Shown here piece by piece: positions 46,101 through 58,370 of a stretch of DNA of 64,000 nucleotides. The notes under the pieces are model-generated. The model ran no database searches, had not been told where the DNA came from, and was given only the letters and a program-made list of their open reading frames with translations. The position numbers were made by a program, and so were the translations under genes. How positions within the stretch are numbered: position 1 is the stretch's first letter; every line of letters starts with the position of its first letter. The DNA is taken from positions 21,551,578-21,615,577 of the forward strand of contig NC_091014.1 in assembly GCF_041296385.1 (NCBI RefSeq), read 5' to 3'. Source of the stretch: Aphelocoma coerulescens. Its lineage: Eukaryota; Chordata; Aves; Passeriformes; Corvidae.

Positions 46101-48103
46101 ATGGTCTTTGATGCTGAAAAGATTGAAGGGACTGTTTTCTTATGTCTCAATAATGTCCTGAAGCTCAGGCTGGAATCAGTTCAATTTGTGCAAGTCATTG
46201 TTTTTGCAGTATAACAACATGCAAACATCTCATAAATTGTACTTCATCTGGCATTTGCTATTCTGAGTTACTGTTTAATTATCATTATTTCATGATTTTA
46301 ACTTCAGAATTTGCTTTTCTACTATTCAAGGTGATACTGAAGGTATTCCACTTTGAAGAGTTATTTTCAAATTTTTGTTTTCAGTAAGCTGTCTTTCAGT
46401 TTACAATTTACTTATCTGTGTGCAGTGGTAGGATGTTTGTTTTCCTTATTTTATCTCTCTGTGAATGTTAAGGCAAGCAAATAATCGCAGCAGTGCAGAG
46501 TCAGGTACTCGGTTATGTTTTGAGTGAAACTTTCAGAAGGAAATTTCCTCTTAGAGAAATGTACTGGGAAGCATGGAGGATGCTTTTGAAACCGAGTGCC
46601 TGCACAGCTGTGGACTGACCCATGGTGGTTGGAAATGGCCAGCAAACTATTAGCATTCTTGGCTTCAAAACAACTGGTAACAGACTAAATACTTCTGCAT
46701 CTTGCATCTTGAAAACCAAAAAAAAAAAAAGTTTTTTTATCTTAGAGCTAATTTTCTTATCTCAGTAGATTGTTTGTCTACACCAGTATAATACAGGACA
46801 ATATAATCCAAAAGTAGTAGAATTCCTAACATATTTTTAAACAGTTTTTGAGGGGTAAGGCTTAAGTGTGAGTAAGTTTCTGTTAAAAAAGGAAAGGATA
46901 AAACTATGTAGCTTTAATAGCTACATTAGTGCAGCTACGAGACAATTACCTTATTCTTTCATAAAATGTCTCTTCCCTTGTGGAAGGTGCTTGCTATCAT
47001 TTTTATGTTTCTATTACCTGTGTAGTTCCCAGTTCAATTTTTAATGTTTTACTGTTTGGTTGTGGTTATCTTGAATTATTTATGTACTTATCATGTTAGC
47101 TTCTTTAAACCCCTAATTTTTATAGTAGAATTTTTTGTTTCTGTTTTGAAAGCTGCTTTAAAAACGCTTGACATTTGATAGTGTTGGGTCGGTGTTTTTG
47201 TTTTTGTTTTTTTTTTTCTGGAGGGTGAGGTGATCCAAACACCACTGATTTTGGGAGTTCAGAATTTGGTTATGGAGGCTTCTAGAGGGTGGTTTTGAAA
47301 AAGACAAGGCAGAGCAGGAAGAAATCCAGGCAGGAACAATGTGGATCCTCTTATATTTATGCCTTTAAAAATAGATTAGAAAAACAGCTGCCAGAAGTAA
47401 TATTTCTCTCCATGAACTAGGCACCTGATAAATGGCTCGACAACTTCAGGCCCTGTCCAGCCCTATTTTCTCCCTATTTCTGTGTGCCTGAATTAGAAGT
47501 AAAGTGTTTATTTTTCTCTTGTGTTGGGTTTTGTTTTTTTTCTTTTTTTCATTTGAGATTTGGTGCTCTTGGATTGTTTTCTCTTTAGTCATTAAATTGT
47601 TGTTTGGAGAGGTTGAAGGTAACATGTAACGGAATTCCAATCATTACCAAATCTTGGTTTCTTTGCTCCAGAGAGGCTTGCTGCCTTTGCAGCTACACTC
47701 TCTAACTTTGGAGCAAAAATAAATGAATCGATACATAAAAAAAATAAATAAGAGTAAAAAGGTAACTATGGCAAGACTCATGAAAGCACCTGAGGCTGGT
47801 GCATTTGTTTGAACTGCCTTATACTAAGTGCATGTGAGAGGAACAGTATAATTCCTACAGCATTCATAGCCTTAAAAAACTTTTTTGTCTTTGCCTTGGT
47901 ATAAAGAGTGAAATGCTTTGGGCAAGTGTTTTTTATGTGGACAGGAAGGGCAGTAGGTCTATAGTTGTTATTATTAGGTTGTGACTGTACACTGCCATAA
48001 TGCCACTTCCTCTTCCCTGGACCAGGGAGACTTTGGAAGAGGAGTCAGTGAGCCCAGAAGAAATCCCACGTTTGGAGTGGTGAATGCAAGCAGAGCAGTA
48101 GAA

Positions 48104-48131
48104 AGATTTTCTTTCCATGGAAAGAAAATCT
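48104..48131. repeat. 28-bp perfect palindrome
   Basis: The half-arm AGATTTTCTTTCCA is followed directly by its exact reverse complement, with no spacer, centred on CCATGG. On DNA this can extrude a cruciform. Confidence 0.92.
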
Positions 48132-48162
48132 ATTCCTCACCAGCTCAGGGCTGGTGAAGAAT
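48132..48162. repeat. 13-bp-stem hairpin next to the palindrome
   Basis: Arms ATTCCTCACCAGC and GCTGGTGAAGAAT pair at 12 of 13 positions around a TCAGG loop. It abuts the 28-bp palindrome with no gap. Confidence 0.85.
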
Positions 48163-48279
48163 AAGATTTTTCAGGTTTGCACTGGCTTTTGAGAAGGGAG
48201 CCTGAATATGGGTGGGGAGTCAGTGCCAAGGAAACCCAACAATGCCTGGAGCACACCTTGGTCCTTTTCTGGGATGGAA

Positions 48280-48540
48280 AGGGTGAGGTGGGCTGTCACC
48301 CTGCAACGCCTGAGCTGCTGCTGCTGCTGTGACTTTCGGAGAAGCGAATGAAAATCAGTGATTTCAGTTCGTATCGTAACTGTTTCCAACAAAGGCTTTC
48401 GGGTGCTCCCTGTCGCTGATTCCGCCTGCCGAGAGCCGCTGTGCCGGGCTGGGCGGGCCGGCGGTGCCGCGAGGTGGCAGCAGGCAGCCCGCAGAGACCG
48501 CGCCGGGGCGGGCACACGGCGAGCCAGCCACAGGTACTTC
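48280..48540 (+). promoter_or_regulatory. Small GC-rich, CpG-containing island
   Basis: About 260 bases of GC- and CpG-rich DNA in AT-rich surroundings. A splice-donor-like CAG followed by GTACTT lies at 48,533, so it could be the first exon and promoter of an unannotated transcript on the + strand. It contains a CTCF-type motif. No convincing protein frame is present. Being a regulatory element without transcription is equally possible. Confidence 0.5.
48467..48480 (+). promoter_or_regulatory. CTCF-type binding motif, + orientation
   Basis: CCGCGAGGTGGCAG matches the published vertebrate CTCF core consensus CCGCGNGGNGGCAG at every defined base. Binding in vivo is not shown by sequence alone. 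Confidence 0.75.
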
Positions 48541-51500
48541 TAGTGCGGCCTCCTTCCGTAAGCACGTCCTTAGGAAAAAAGGTGCATATTCAAAAAGCGA
48601 AGACGAATTACCGTGGAAAGACTGGCCTTAGGCCTTTGACACAGGAATGAGTCATTAATGTGGTTTCTGTAAGCGGATCGTAGGTTGTGACATTTGAAAT
48701 TCTTGAATGATGTTTGTAAGGATGAAGACTTAAGGTTTGCTTGATTGCACTTGCTCTTTGTCCCCAAGGCTGTGGAATAGCTGAGGACAATGCATTGTAA
48801 CAGGGTTAGGTGTCATTTACCAAGATGATCTCTCAAAATTGACACATTGAAAACCTGTGCAGCTCAATAGCACTTAAGCTCCTTTTTTGTTATTTAGTCC
48901 CTTACTGAATTCCAAGACAGGAATTGTACTTTTCTAATGTCTTTTACGTCCTCTAAGCTTCATTTAACTTAGCTTCATATTTAAAAGGCAAAATGCTGAA
49001 CACAAAATTACCTCCACCTTTTAAAATGCAGAAACTTTATCTTGGGGATGGTGGAAGACATCGTAAATAGAAATTTCTGCATTGTTATGTTATTTAGCAC
49101 CTGTAAACATGTTGTTTTCAGACCTTGAATCCTATTCTATTCCCAGACTTATCGTTTAGAAAGGAGAAACATGGGTCATATCTACAGATAGACACCATCT
49201 CTTCTATACTTTTGGTAAAGACAACCACTTAATTTCAACTTAACAAATCTTCTGCCAAAAGAAAGAGCATAACATTAATTAAAAAGCAGGTAGTGTGTTT
49301 TCCAAATGAGCATTTGTGTGCTTTTGGTGTAATATTTTGTCTTGAGGTGGTTGTTGTTGTTGTTACTGTTGTTTGTTTGTTCTTCTTCAAAATGGAAAAT
49401 ATCTCAGTATCTCATATTCTGAGCAGTAACTGCAGGGAATACAATACTTTGTTGGTAGCTATAATGAGGTATATGCAGGTCAGTATACAGTATAATGACT
49501 GTTCTGTGTCTTGGATGGTGGCTAAAACCAGTAGTGGCACATCAGAGCCCCTCATTTTCACAGCTTCTAATTCTGCCTGGAAAGAAATGTTTATGTATAC
49601 TAATTAAAACTTATCTGCAGTGAGCTTGGCTATTTTGTTTGTACACAGTCAAATCAGACCTCTTCAGGACATACATGATTTAATGCGTGGGTGCCAATCA
49701 GTTGTCTGTGGACCCATTCACATGTGCAAGCATTCTGTAGCCCTTTGTGTCAGATTTGTTGGATACACACAGTGCAATTTTTATGTGAAATAATGGGTTT
49801 GCTGCAAATGAGCTCTCTGCAGTAGTTATCTGCAATTCTGAACATCCAGAAGTTTTGAATGCCTAAACTGCACACTAAAACTTAGCACTGCATGGGTACT
49901 GTGAGAGTGCATTAAGTCAGCGAGGAGACTGCCTAGCTCACCAGTGTCATGAAGCTCCCAGCTTCTCCTGTTCTGCTTCCTGGGGTGTTCCTGCTGTACC
50001 CCAGCTCTTCACTGCCTGCAGTACCTGCAACTAATGCAATATCTCAGCCAGCTTCCTTGACACTGTGACCCTTTCTGAGAAAAAGGAAAGATGTGTTATT
50101 TGCTATTCCCAGGAATTCTTTTACTCTTTTGGCCTTTTGTTTATGTCTGCTTGCAGACAGCCCCTTTCAACGAGGTCATATCTATTGCTCTTTATAAGCT
50201 TTGAGGTGTGCAAGTAGCTCAAGCTTCAGCTCTGTAAGGAGTATGCTCCAGGCTCTGAAGAATTTTAGTTGGAGGATCATTCCATCCTCATATCCATCCT
50301 TGCTTTGTCTCTGTACAGCTGTTGCAATTACAGCACACACCTAGCAACCAGATGTCTCTAACAAACATCTGACAGCACAGGAAGGTGTTTGAGTTGCATC
50401 AATGCTAGATTAATTTGTTTTCCTACTGCAGTCTGTGTATTCTTAAGGTGAGTGAAATGCTACCAGTACCACCACGAACTTTCAGTCCTTTCTGTTCACT
50501 GGGGATTTGCAGATCTTTCTGTGTTAGCTAAAAACAGCAGTCAAGTAAACTATCTTATAGATAAGCGGTGCCCTGAAATTTTTAACAAAGACGACACTAT
50601 TCTATTAAATTCTGTTTTGTCTCAAGAGAAAAGAGAATTGATATAAGAATAGGCTCTTCTTTAGGGCTATTGTTGTGATTCTGGTAGTATCAGTTGTAAT
50701 ATCAGTGATGTCCAGATAGAGTCATTAGGGAGAAGCTGTTCATCCAACATACAGATTGTTTTTGTCTGCAGGGGAAATAGAATTAACAAGATGCTGCACC
50801 TGCCAGATTCACTGTCATGGTTTCATTGACAGCTGATCCACTGGACTAGTCACTATCTTTAAGGAACTCTTGGGTTTTGATGGTCCCTGAGAAGCTCTGG
50901 GGTGTCAGCTTTCCCTGCAGTCACTGAGAGCATGTGAGTCGTAGTGAGGTGCACAACAGCACCCATTTTTGGATGTGGTCTCTCATAGAACTCCAGGCAG
51001 ATAAATCCATCCATGGTGTTGTAGGAGCCATATGACATGTTTGTTGGTGTGGTTCACATTTGCATCTTTCCATCAAAATGGACTTTTAAGTAGATCTAAT
51101 ATGTAATGTAATATCAGTGCTCATGACAGGACCTTTGACAACTCTAGCAGTACATGTCAAAGGAGCTTGGGACCCCCCGAGACTTACTGACCTTCTAATG
51201 AGTTCATACCTCCCTTTTTGACCTTTCTTGACCCTGTAGTACCCACTGCAAGGGAAGACTTCAGATACATGCCAACTTTTGTGTTGACAGAAGTAAGCCA
51301 GTTAAGATGTATTGCAGTTTGTCATAGGGCAAAAGGACTGGTTGTATGAGTCTGGAGCCTTCCACCTCCACCAGACTGTGCTGGAATATAGCTTGTTAGA
51401 TCCACTTAGTCAGAATTGTGCGACTTTTACGGCTTTTAAATAATGTTCCAGTGCTAGAAATCCATATGGGGAGATCATATGTTACAAACCCAGTGTTGCC

Positions 51501-51780
51501 CTAAGACAGGAGAGTCAAAGAGGATGATAATTTTGGCAGAGTTGTCCTGTAGTCTTTTTTTAGAAAGATGCCAAGCAGCTACTCCCTATGAGATGTAGCA
51601 CTTCCTGTGAAGACTGATAGAGGGATAAATACTTGGCTAGAGATGTTAAGAATAGAGTTAGTGCCTTTTACATATCCCTTTTGCTATCGTGATAATAATG
51701 CAAGGGTTTTAGTTCAACTTAGATTTAAACCTTCCTTTGATTTTGTGCTTCGTATTCACTTTTGTCTTCATACATGTGTA
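48541..51780. other. Intergenic DNA, no gene recognised
   Basis: AT-rich, with a (GTT)n-like stretch near 49,348-49,380. No supported exon or recognised repeat family. Confidence 0.5.
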
Positions 51781-51860
51781 ATTTAGATTTATTAGGCTGG
51801 AAAGGACCATTATGATCAGGTAATCTGACCTGAACAGAGTCCATAGACATTTGCCTAAGC
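51781..51860 (-). mobile_element. Ancient CR1-type LINE 3' end
   Basis: The sequence GGCTGGAAAGGACCATTATG followed by ATCAGGTAATCTGACCTGAA and CCATAGACATTTGCC closely follows the 3' end of an old CR1-type LINE widespread in turtles, crocodilians and birds, in reverse orientation. The copy may extend to the right but becomes unrecognisable. Confidence 0.65.
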
Positions 51861-53880
51861 TTGTGCCTTCCTTACAGTTATCCCCTCTGGCTGACTTCCA
51901 ACAGGTTATTGAGAAAGATCTCCAGTCGGGATTTTAATATTAACCTTCTGTTGCTCATTCTCTCCTTCTCCCACCCTCCCTCCCCCACCCCCCTTTTGTT
52001 ATATCCTCTGTTACCTGTCTCCTGCTCTTTTGGCAATTTCTATCATGCTTCAGGCAGATGGAGCCCCTTTAATCTTTAGTTAATTGCTTTCCTGTTCTTC
52101 TAATAAAGCCTGAAGACTCCTTTTCCAGTAAGGAAAAAGGATTTTGTGTTAATTAGCCTCTGTGCATATGGTTAGAAGAAAAAATACTAATGCTTTTGTG
52201 TGGTGGGACAGTAGGAGTCTGGAATCTAATCTGTGCTGTATGTCAAGGATTCATGAAGCTGTTATATACCATAATTAATTTCAACTTTTATTTTTCACAG
52301 CGGCAGCTATGCTTTCAGTATAACCTGAGAAATAAGAGCTGGTCTTTTAAAATAGAGACCCAGCTTTAGAAGAAACTGTTTTTTGATTTCTGATCCAATT
52401 ATCTGTTTGATACCTATTGCCCCTGCCTGCTGAAATCACAAAAAAATTACTTTAAATTATACACTTTTCTCCATGATAGTTACACACGGAGTCTGAAATG
52501 CTGCCTCTTGAACATATTTAAAGTTTACTGCGCACTAGTGCTTAATCTTGCCCAGCTGTCCCCGCATTTTATGTTTCAATGACAAGCACATAGAGTATCA
52601 GGATTCCTAAAGGTGGTCCTAAATTCCCTGTCTAGTCAAGGGGAAAAGTAGGTGGCTTTGACAGCTTTTAGAGAAATCATTTTATCCTAAGTTTGGGCAT
52701 TTAAGTCATCCACGAAGTACAGTCAGGCACCTTTCCAGACAGGCAACACAATGATGTGGTGTTGGGACATAATTTTACCAAGTGAAAATAGATGTTTAAT
52801 TGGAGAACAAGACTACTTTGTGTAATGCACAGGAGTGGTGATTGGACTTGATGTTCTTTGTACATTAGGCAAATAAGAGGCTTATGTTTTCCTTGAAATA
52901 ATTGTTCAGAGTCTCAGAAAAAACCCAAGTTTTTGATGTCATCTCTTCCCATAAGTGGGAGCTCATAGGTATTTCACAGGCAGGCTGGGTTTTTGAAATG
53001 TGCAAAAGTTGCTTATAAATGCTAGATCCTTATTTTGTCATTTAATTTACATAACCACCATATGGCAACAGTCCATCTACCACATACTGGCTGTAACTAA
53101 TTTTAACATTATTATTCATCTTTTTTTCCAGCAACAGAAGGAAAGAACTTCTGCTGTTTGGAATTGTATATATTACCTAATGTGTAGTAAAATGGTGTGT
53201 TCTCCCTTAGATAAAATGCAGTCTCATCATTGCAGAGCTGAAAACTGGAAAACAGAACACATAGAACTGTAAAACAGGACTAATTCCTGAACTGTTTCTG
53301 AGTCTTTAGTGACAGTTTGTTTTGATTAAGGTTTATTCTCTGCTTACCCATTGGTAATGTGCTGGAGATGGTCTGTTGAGTAAAGTGGTGCAACTTGGAA
53401 ATGGTTGTCTAAATAGGTGGTTAATAATGGAGAAAAATGACTGAAAGCAGGAGAGATGTTGAGCTGAATATTCAGTCTACCTCTTGGAAAGAGCAGAAAA
53501 AAGCTGGCCAAGATCTAGATTAGCTATCTAGACTGATCTATAAGATGTAGTTTCTTAGCCAAATCATTAAGCCTTGAAAGGTAGCTATTAATCATCTGTA
53601 AAGGCTTTTGTGTCCTCTCTAGAGCGTTGCTCAGGGAAAGCAGAGACAGCTCGGGCACATGTGCAGCGTATTGGAGAGGGGAGGCAGCAGCTCCGGACCT
53701 GGTACATCCTGTGTGGTGATCTGGGGAAGGTGAGAAACAGGAACACAGCAAGGCATCGTTATTTAATCTGTGAAAGAGGCCAGCTGGTCATGATGAAGAG
53801 ATTGCTTTTGAGGATGGAGGATGTTAACTCTTTTTCTGACAATATTTAGGCAAGCTGAGAATGATGGGGGTGCAAGGAAG
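51861..53880. other. Intergenic DNA, no gene recognised
   Basis: Includes a C/T-rich tract at about 51,955-52,000. No exon or named repeat. Confidence 0.5.
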
Positions 53881-54950
53881 ATGTGGAGTCTCTCTGTACT
53901 CTGAGGCAAGGTCAGTTGACTTTTTCAAGGAAGGTTTGTCTGGTCTCTTCTTCAGGCAGTTCATTTCTACATTTCATTATTCTTGCCAACAGAAAATTCT
54001 CTTGGCTTGAGGTGGAAACCTTGCTATTAAAATCTAAGCCTGTTACTTTTTTCCTTCTCCTGGATGAATGTAGGAAATTAACTGTTCGATCTCTCCCTGC
54101 AGCAGTGTTTTATGTGCTTGAGGGCTGTTAGCATGTCATGTCTTAGTCATAAGTTGTTTGGACTCAAAAACTCACTGCTCTGTGTTTCCTCCAGGGTCAT
54201 GTTTCCTGGAACTGTTCTTGCAACTCTCCTATGCATTTCTTCCAGTTGGCCCACTTGAATTTTTATTTACTTATTTATTTTTGTATTGTGAGAACAAGGC
54301 AGTATCACAGCTGTGCCTTGCAGGGCAGAGGGTTTTTACAGATTTTGGATTCTGTATTCTGGCTTATGCATAATTCTGTTGGTACCTTAAGAAACCTGTT
54401 ATAGCTTGGATGTTGACTTCTGTTCGGCTTCTATTTTATATCATTGAAAGTCCTTCTCTACACAACTGATTTCTAATTGGCTGTTTCCTGTTCTGTATTT
54501 GTATGGTTCATTTGCTCTTACAGTATCTTCAACTTGTCCCTGTTGGGGTGCATTCTGTTTTCTTTTTCCCAGACTTTATTTCCATTTTTTGTCCAGACTA
54601 TTTTTTCCTTTGCAATGGTTTTATTTCCTTCTACGTTCTTGCCGTCTGTAAATTTAATATGCACTCTCTGAATCATGGAGTAAATACTGGAATGTATTGC
54701 AGCCAGAACAGACCCCTAGTGAACCCCATGTGACACATCCTTCTGTTCTGATGCTAACTCATATATGACAATACTCTGGGAGAGAATGCAAACCTAGATT
54801 CCCAACTTGAGAATTTTTTGGCCACGTGTTTGTAATTTTTACTTTCTCCTGGCTTTATGTATTAAATTAATGACATTCTCTCAACTTAATTTTGGGAAAC
54901 ATGTATACAGTAGTGACATCTAAAAGAATGCAGAAGTTGAAAACTGTGAC
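53881..54950 (-). mobile_element. Ancient CR1-type LINE, about 1 kb, minus strand
   Basis: Diverged blocks in the order of a minus-strand CR1 can be followed: TCTTCAGGCAGTTCATTTCT, GTGCTTGAGGGCTGTTAGCA, CCTCCAGGGTCATGTTTCCT, TTTCTTCCAGTTGGCCCACTT, CAGACCCCTAGTGAACCCCA and CAATACTCTGGGAGAGAATG. A stretch near 54,260-54,530 fits less well and may be an inserted or further decayed segment. It is the same class as 17,190-17,690. Confidence 0.55.
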
Positions 54951-57634
54951 TTGCTATTGCGTATTGTTCAGGTCAGTTTGCAGAGGACATATTGGCTGAT
55001 ATACTGGAAGAAAAGGAAAGAAAGACTGTGATGCTATACTCCATCCCCCAACTATAATGTCCTTTTTGAGTTACAGTTTATCTCAGCTGGCAGCAGATCC
55101 TGCAAACTTAAATGAAGACAAGCTTTGTGGTTAAAGAAAAAGGCAGTTGTGACTCTTTTTTTGGTATGAACTAATTTTTTTTTTAAGTTAAAAGTCAGAG
55201 TTGTACCAACAACAGCAACTGTGTTTACCTTGCAGCATTGGCCCATTCTAACTTTTATTTTTCATGGGGAGATCAGAGGCATTACAAACTACTTTTTAAG
55301 AAGCACTTCTCATATCCAGGTGCTGAGAGTTAGGAAGGAGTTAAGCATTTATACCATTTTCTTTTTTTTTTTTAAATACAATTTTTTCAAGAAAGACTAC
55401 TTCTTTTGATGCATGATGTATATTTTATATCATTTCCAATTGCAGTTGAACATTTTTCTCCAACCTTTGTCACTTGAGTGTTCTCACATCATCTCATGAG
55501 AACAATAGCTGTCTCATTGCTCTGGGACTCAGTATCACAAGAACTTGATTGACTCAGTTTAGAATGATGGAGTTACCTGGATGATAGGAAGGAAAGACTT
55601 TCTTGTGTAGTTGTTGCTCTGTTTTTTTCTATTGCTACCACTGATGTCATGATTCCCAGCTTTCCTTTATCCTTCATTTCACTTTTGACTGCTCTTTGCT
55701 TTTCCTCTTCATTCTCTTTTGTTTGTTCTCCTTTGCACCTGTCTTCCCTGCAGGAGGACATTTGGTGTGTGGGGAGGTGAGCAGGCCTGTTACCAGTCAA
55801 AATATCTTGTATTTTTCCACTCCCTCCCTTCTTTCACACTTACTGCTCCACTTCTGACAGCAGTGAAGCTTCCCAGTGTGAAAGCCTCCCTCCTTGCTCC
55901 CATCGTGGGGACAGCACTAAGGGCAGTCATCTTTTCATCCCTGATGGGACTCTGCATCAGGCAGTCTTTTTTTATATTGTCATATTCTAACTAAAGTTAG
56001 GCTAAAGTTTATGGGTTTTTTTTCCTTTTTTAAATTTCAAACAAGGCAAACTTTATTTGAATAAAAACTAGAAAATTAAGTTTTTAATTGAGCAAACTTA
56101 GAGCTCTTAGGAAAGGCAAACAGGAAATTAAAAAATCCCAACAGTATCTGCTCTTTCAGGTGAGTCCTTGCTTTAGCTGATTCAGTGACTTCCTGAGTTA
56201 TAGCAAACTCTATCCAGTCTCCTCATGCCTGGGAAGTTCTTTTTGTTCTTCCCTGAGCTGGCAGGCTCCTTGGCATGTTCTCTTTCCATGCGATGATTTC
56301 ATTGCTTCATCTGTTGTTATAATCACAATAAGCAGCTCTGCAAAGATGTTTTTCCCTCTTAAGTTCTGGCTGATACTGTGTTTTCAAAAGAAAATAACAA
56401 GGACTTAGAAGCAGTAAATAGAGAAGAATCTCTGCCACAGCATTTGAGCAAGAGAGATTGTCTTGAGCAATGGTGAGTGCATGGGGAAAGAGTAGATGAG
56501 CGGGACGTGTATGGTTACCGTTGTGTTTTGTTAGAAGGAAACTCCTGATAAAACAAGGTAAATGTAAAGCAGGATTCTGAATATCATTACTCATCTGGGA
56601 TTTTGGAAGAAGAACTTCACCGTAAATCAGAGTATAATTTTATATTTTTAAGAGCACACACTTAGCTGAACACTTTCCATACATTCAGGAAAAGACAGTC
56701 TCTTGCCTGAGAAATTGCAGTCTAGGGCTGGAGAGAGGTGAGTATATACAGATTAGCTGTATTTGTTGAATTCCTAATAAATCAGGAAGATGACTGCTTA
56801 TCTGATACTAATGGAAAAAAATTGCTTATGATTGATCTATATGATCTAAGAAGAAGATTTTTTACCTAAATTAAGAAAGATTTCTTATACTGTAACGGTT
56901 TCACAATTTGATGTGTATTTACTAATAGGTCTGCTTTCCTGAAACATGAGTTATGCAAAGATTAGCCATGTTTCTTAATCTGAAACTGTAAGGTAAAGCT
57001 GTTAGTGCTGTGGATTTAAGAGGAACAATTTATCAGGCAGATGTGGTATTTAAAGAAAACTGGGGTTGCAGTTACACTTGCAGGAAGACTGACTGGCAGG
57101 GAGGAAAAGCAAGGTGCTGGTGATCTGTATGGAAAAGGGTCTTTTTTGTGATGTCAAGTGTTCCGTGTGTTGGAGCAGGGCATGTGTTGATTCTTTTTCT
57201 GTTTTAGTTCTCTGTACTTGAGGTTTTAGCTCTTCCTCTGCTCCCCCACAGACACCACTGAGTTGTGGACTGAAATAATTTCACCCATTGGGTCCTGTTC
57301 AGACAAGTCCCCCTATACTCTGATTTATTGCAATTTTAAAAATTTGCTGATCTTTTTTTCTTTTTAGCACTTGCATAGAAAGGTTGGGTGCTTTGCCTGT
57401 AGTGTTGTAGGTAGTATGGCTGTGCACGTTTCAGAATACCTCCGTCTATGCACATCATCTCTCGTCTTCAGTAAGTGCTTCACGCTGCAGAGCGTGGCCC
57501 TTTTCCTCCCTGTCAGACCCTTTGGTAAGTGATGTTCATTCCTGCGAACATGTATGGGTTACAGAAGGCAGCTGCCTGACCACAGCAGTGACTTGAGTGC
57601 TGCTTTTTCTCTCTTCCCGTGCTCATAAGCTTAA
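54951..57634. other. Intergenic DNA, no gene recognised
   Basis: AT-rich, with short T-runs near 55,160 and 55,360. No supported exon, RNA gene or named repeat. Confidence 0.5.
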
Positions 57635-57810
57635 ACCCAGGCGCTACGGTGCCGCGCCAGCTAGCACGCTGTCCCCGGCACCGAGCAACCTTCTGCCTGC
57701 CTCGAGCGAGGACGGACGGACGGACACCGACCGTGGTGCGGTGGGGCCGGCGAAGCTCCTGCTCGGGCTCGCCCTGGCCACGGGCGGCGAGGGCGCGCAC
57801 GGAGGTAGGG
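57635..57810 (+). promoter_or_regulatory. Second small CpG-rich island
   Basis: About 175 bases of dense CpG containing a short GGAC tandem (near 57,711-57,726). A splice-donor-like GGAG followed by GTAGGG lies at 57,804-57,809. A frame through it contains a leucine-rich AKLLLGLALA stretch, but it has no convincing start and no recognised homology. It could be the promoter and first exon of an unannotated or distant gene's transcript. In human the next gene downstream of ZNF800 in this orientation is GRM8, so an upstream GRM8 5' UTR exon is one possibility; that is inference. Confidence 0.4.
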
Positions 57811-58370
57811 AAAAGGCGGAGGGACTCCGTGGGAGAACAGGCTCATTAGGGAGCAAAACCCACAGAGAAAAGCCAAAGCTGCGTGGCCTGCAGGGAGTCT
57901 TGTGCTGCCACGATCTGGGCGTGGAAAACCCACAGTAACCAATGGAACATCAGCCAGGGGGTGTTACTGAGGCGGGGAGAAGGGATTGCAGCAAATGGGA
58001 GAAGGGGTAGGCGGGGAGGCGTAACAAGGGCCAATTAACAACCGAAGAACACAGAACTCTCTGGAAATACAACCAAAAATGAGAAATAAGGGGAGGGGAG
58101 GGGAGGGGAGGGCTGCGGCCGTGGTAAGGCACGGGTTTATGTATTTTTCGCAGCCTTATGAATACTCAGGGCTTTTGGGCTGTGGCAGCATCAAACCAAT
58201 GGACCTTTGGGTCCGCTTGATCCGGCTGACCCTGGGGTTGGTCATAGTTCACCGCAACACCCAGGAGCTGTGAGAACCTCCCGCACAGTGCGAGCTGCTG
58301 GACATCCCTGCTGAAATTCAGTATTGAGTCCTGTGTTTGTAACTGAGCTGCAAGCATGCCTTCTAGCAAA
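57811..58370. other. GC-richer shoulder after the CpG island
   Basis: Intermediate GC with several CpGs, a GGCGGGGAGGCG motif near 58,011 and the G-quadruplex run. A 67-codon minus-strand frame (58,166-58,369) has no recognised homology. It could be a promoter flank or an unrecognised LTR. Confidence 0.35.
58090..58112 (+). repeat. G-quadruplex-prone (GGGGA)n run
   Basis: Four GGGGA units plus GGG give five G-runs separated by single A, a strong G-quadruplex pattern on the + strand. It lies 280 bp after the CpG-rich island. Confidence 0.85.

Larger units (their letters stand above)
43166..48270. other. Downstream intergenic DNA, no gene recognised
   Basis: AT-rich sequence after the ZNF800 poly(A) site. 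No supported exon, RNA gene or named repeat. It ends in a palindrome and hairpin at 48,104-48,162, listed separately. Confidence 0.5.
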
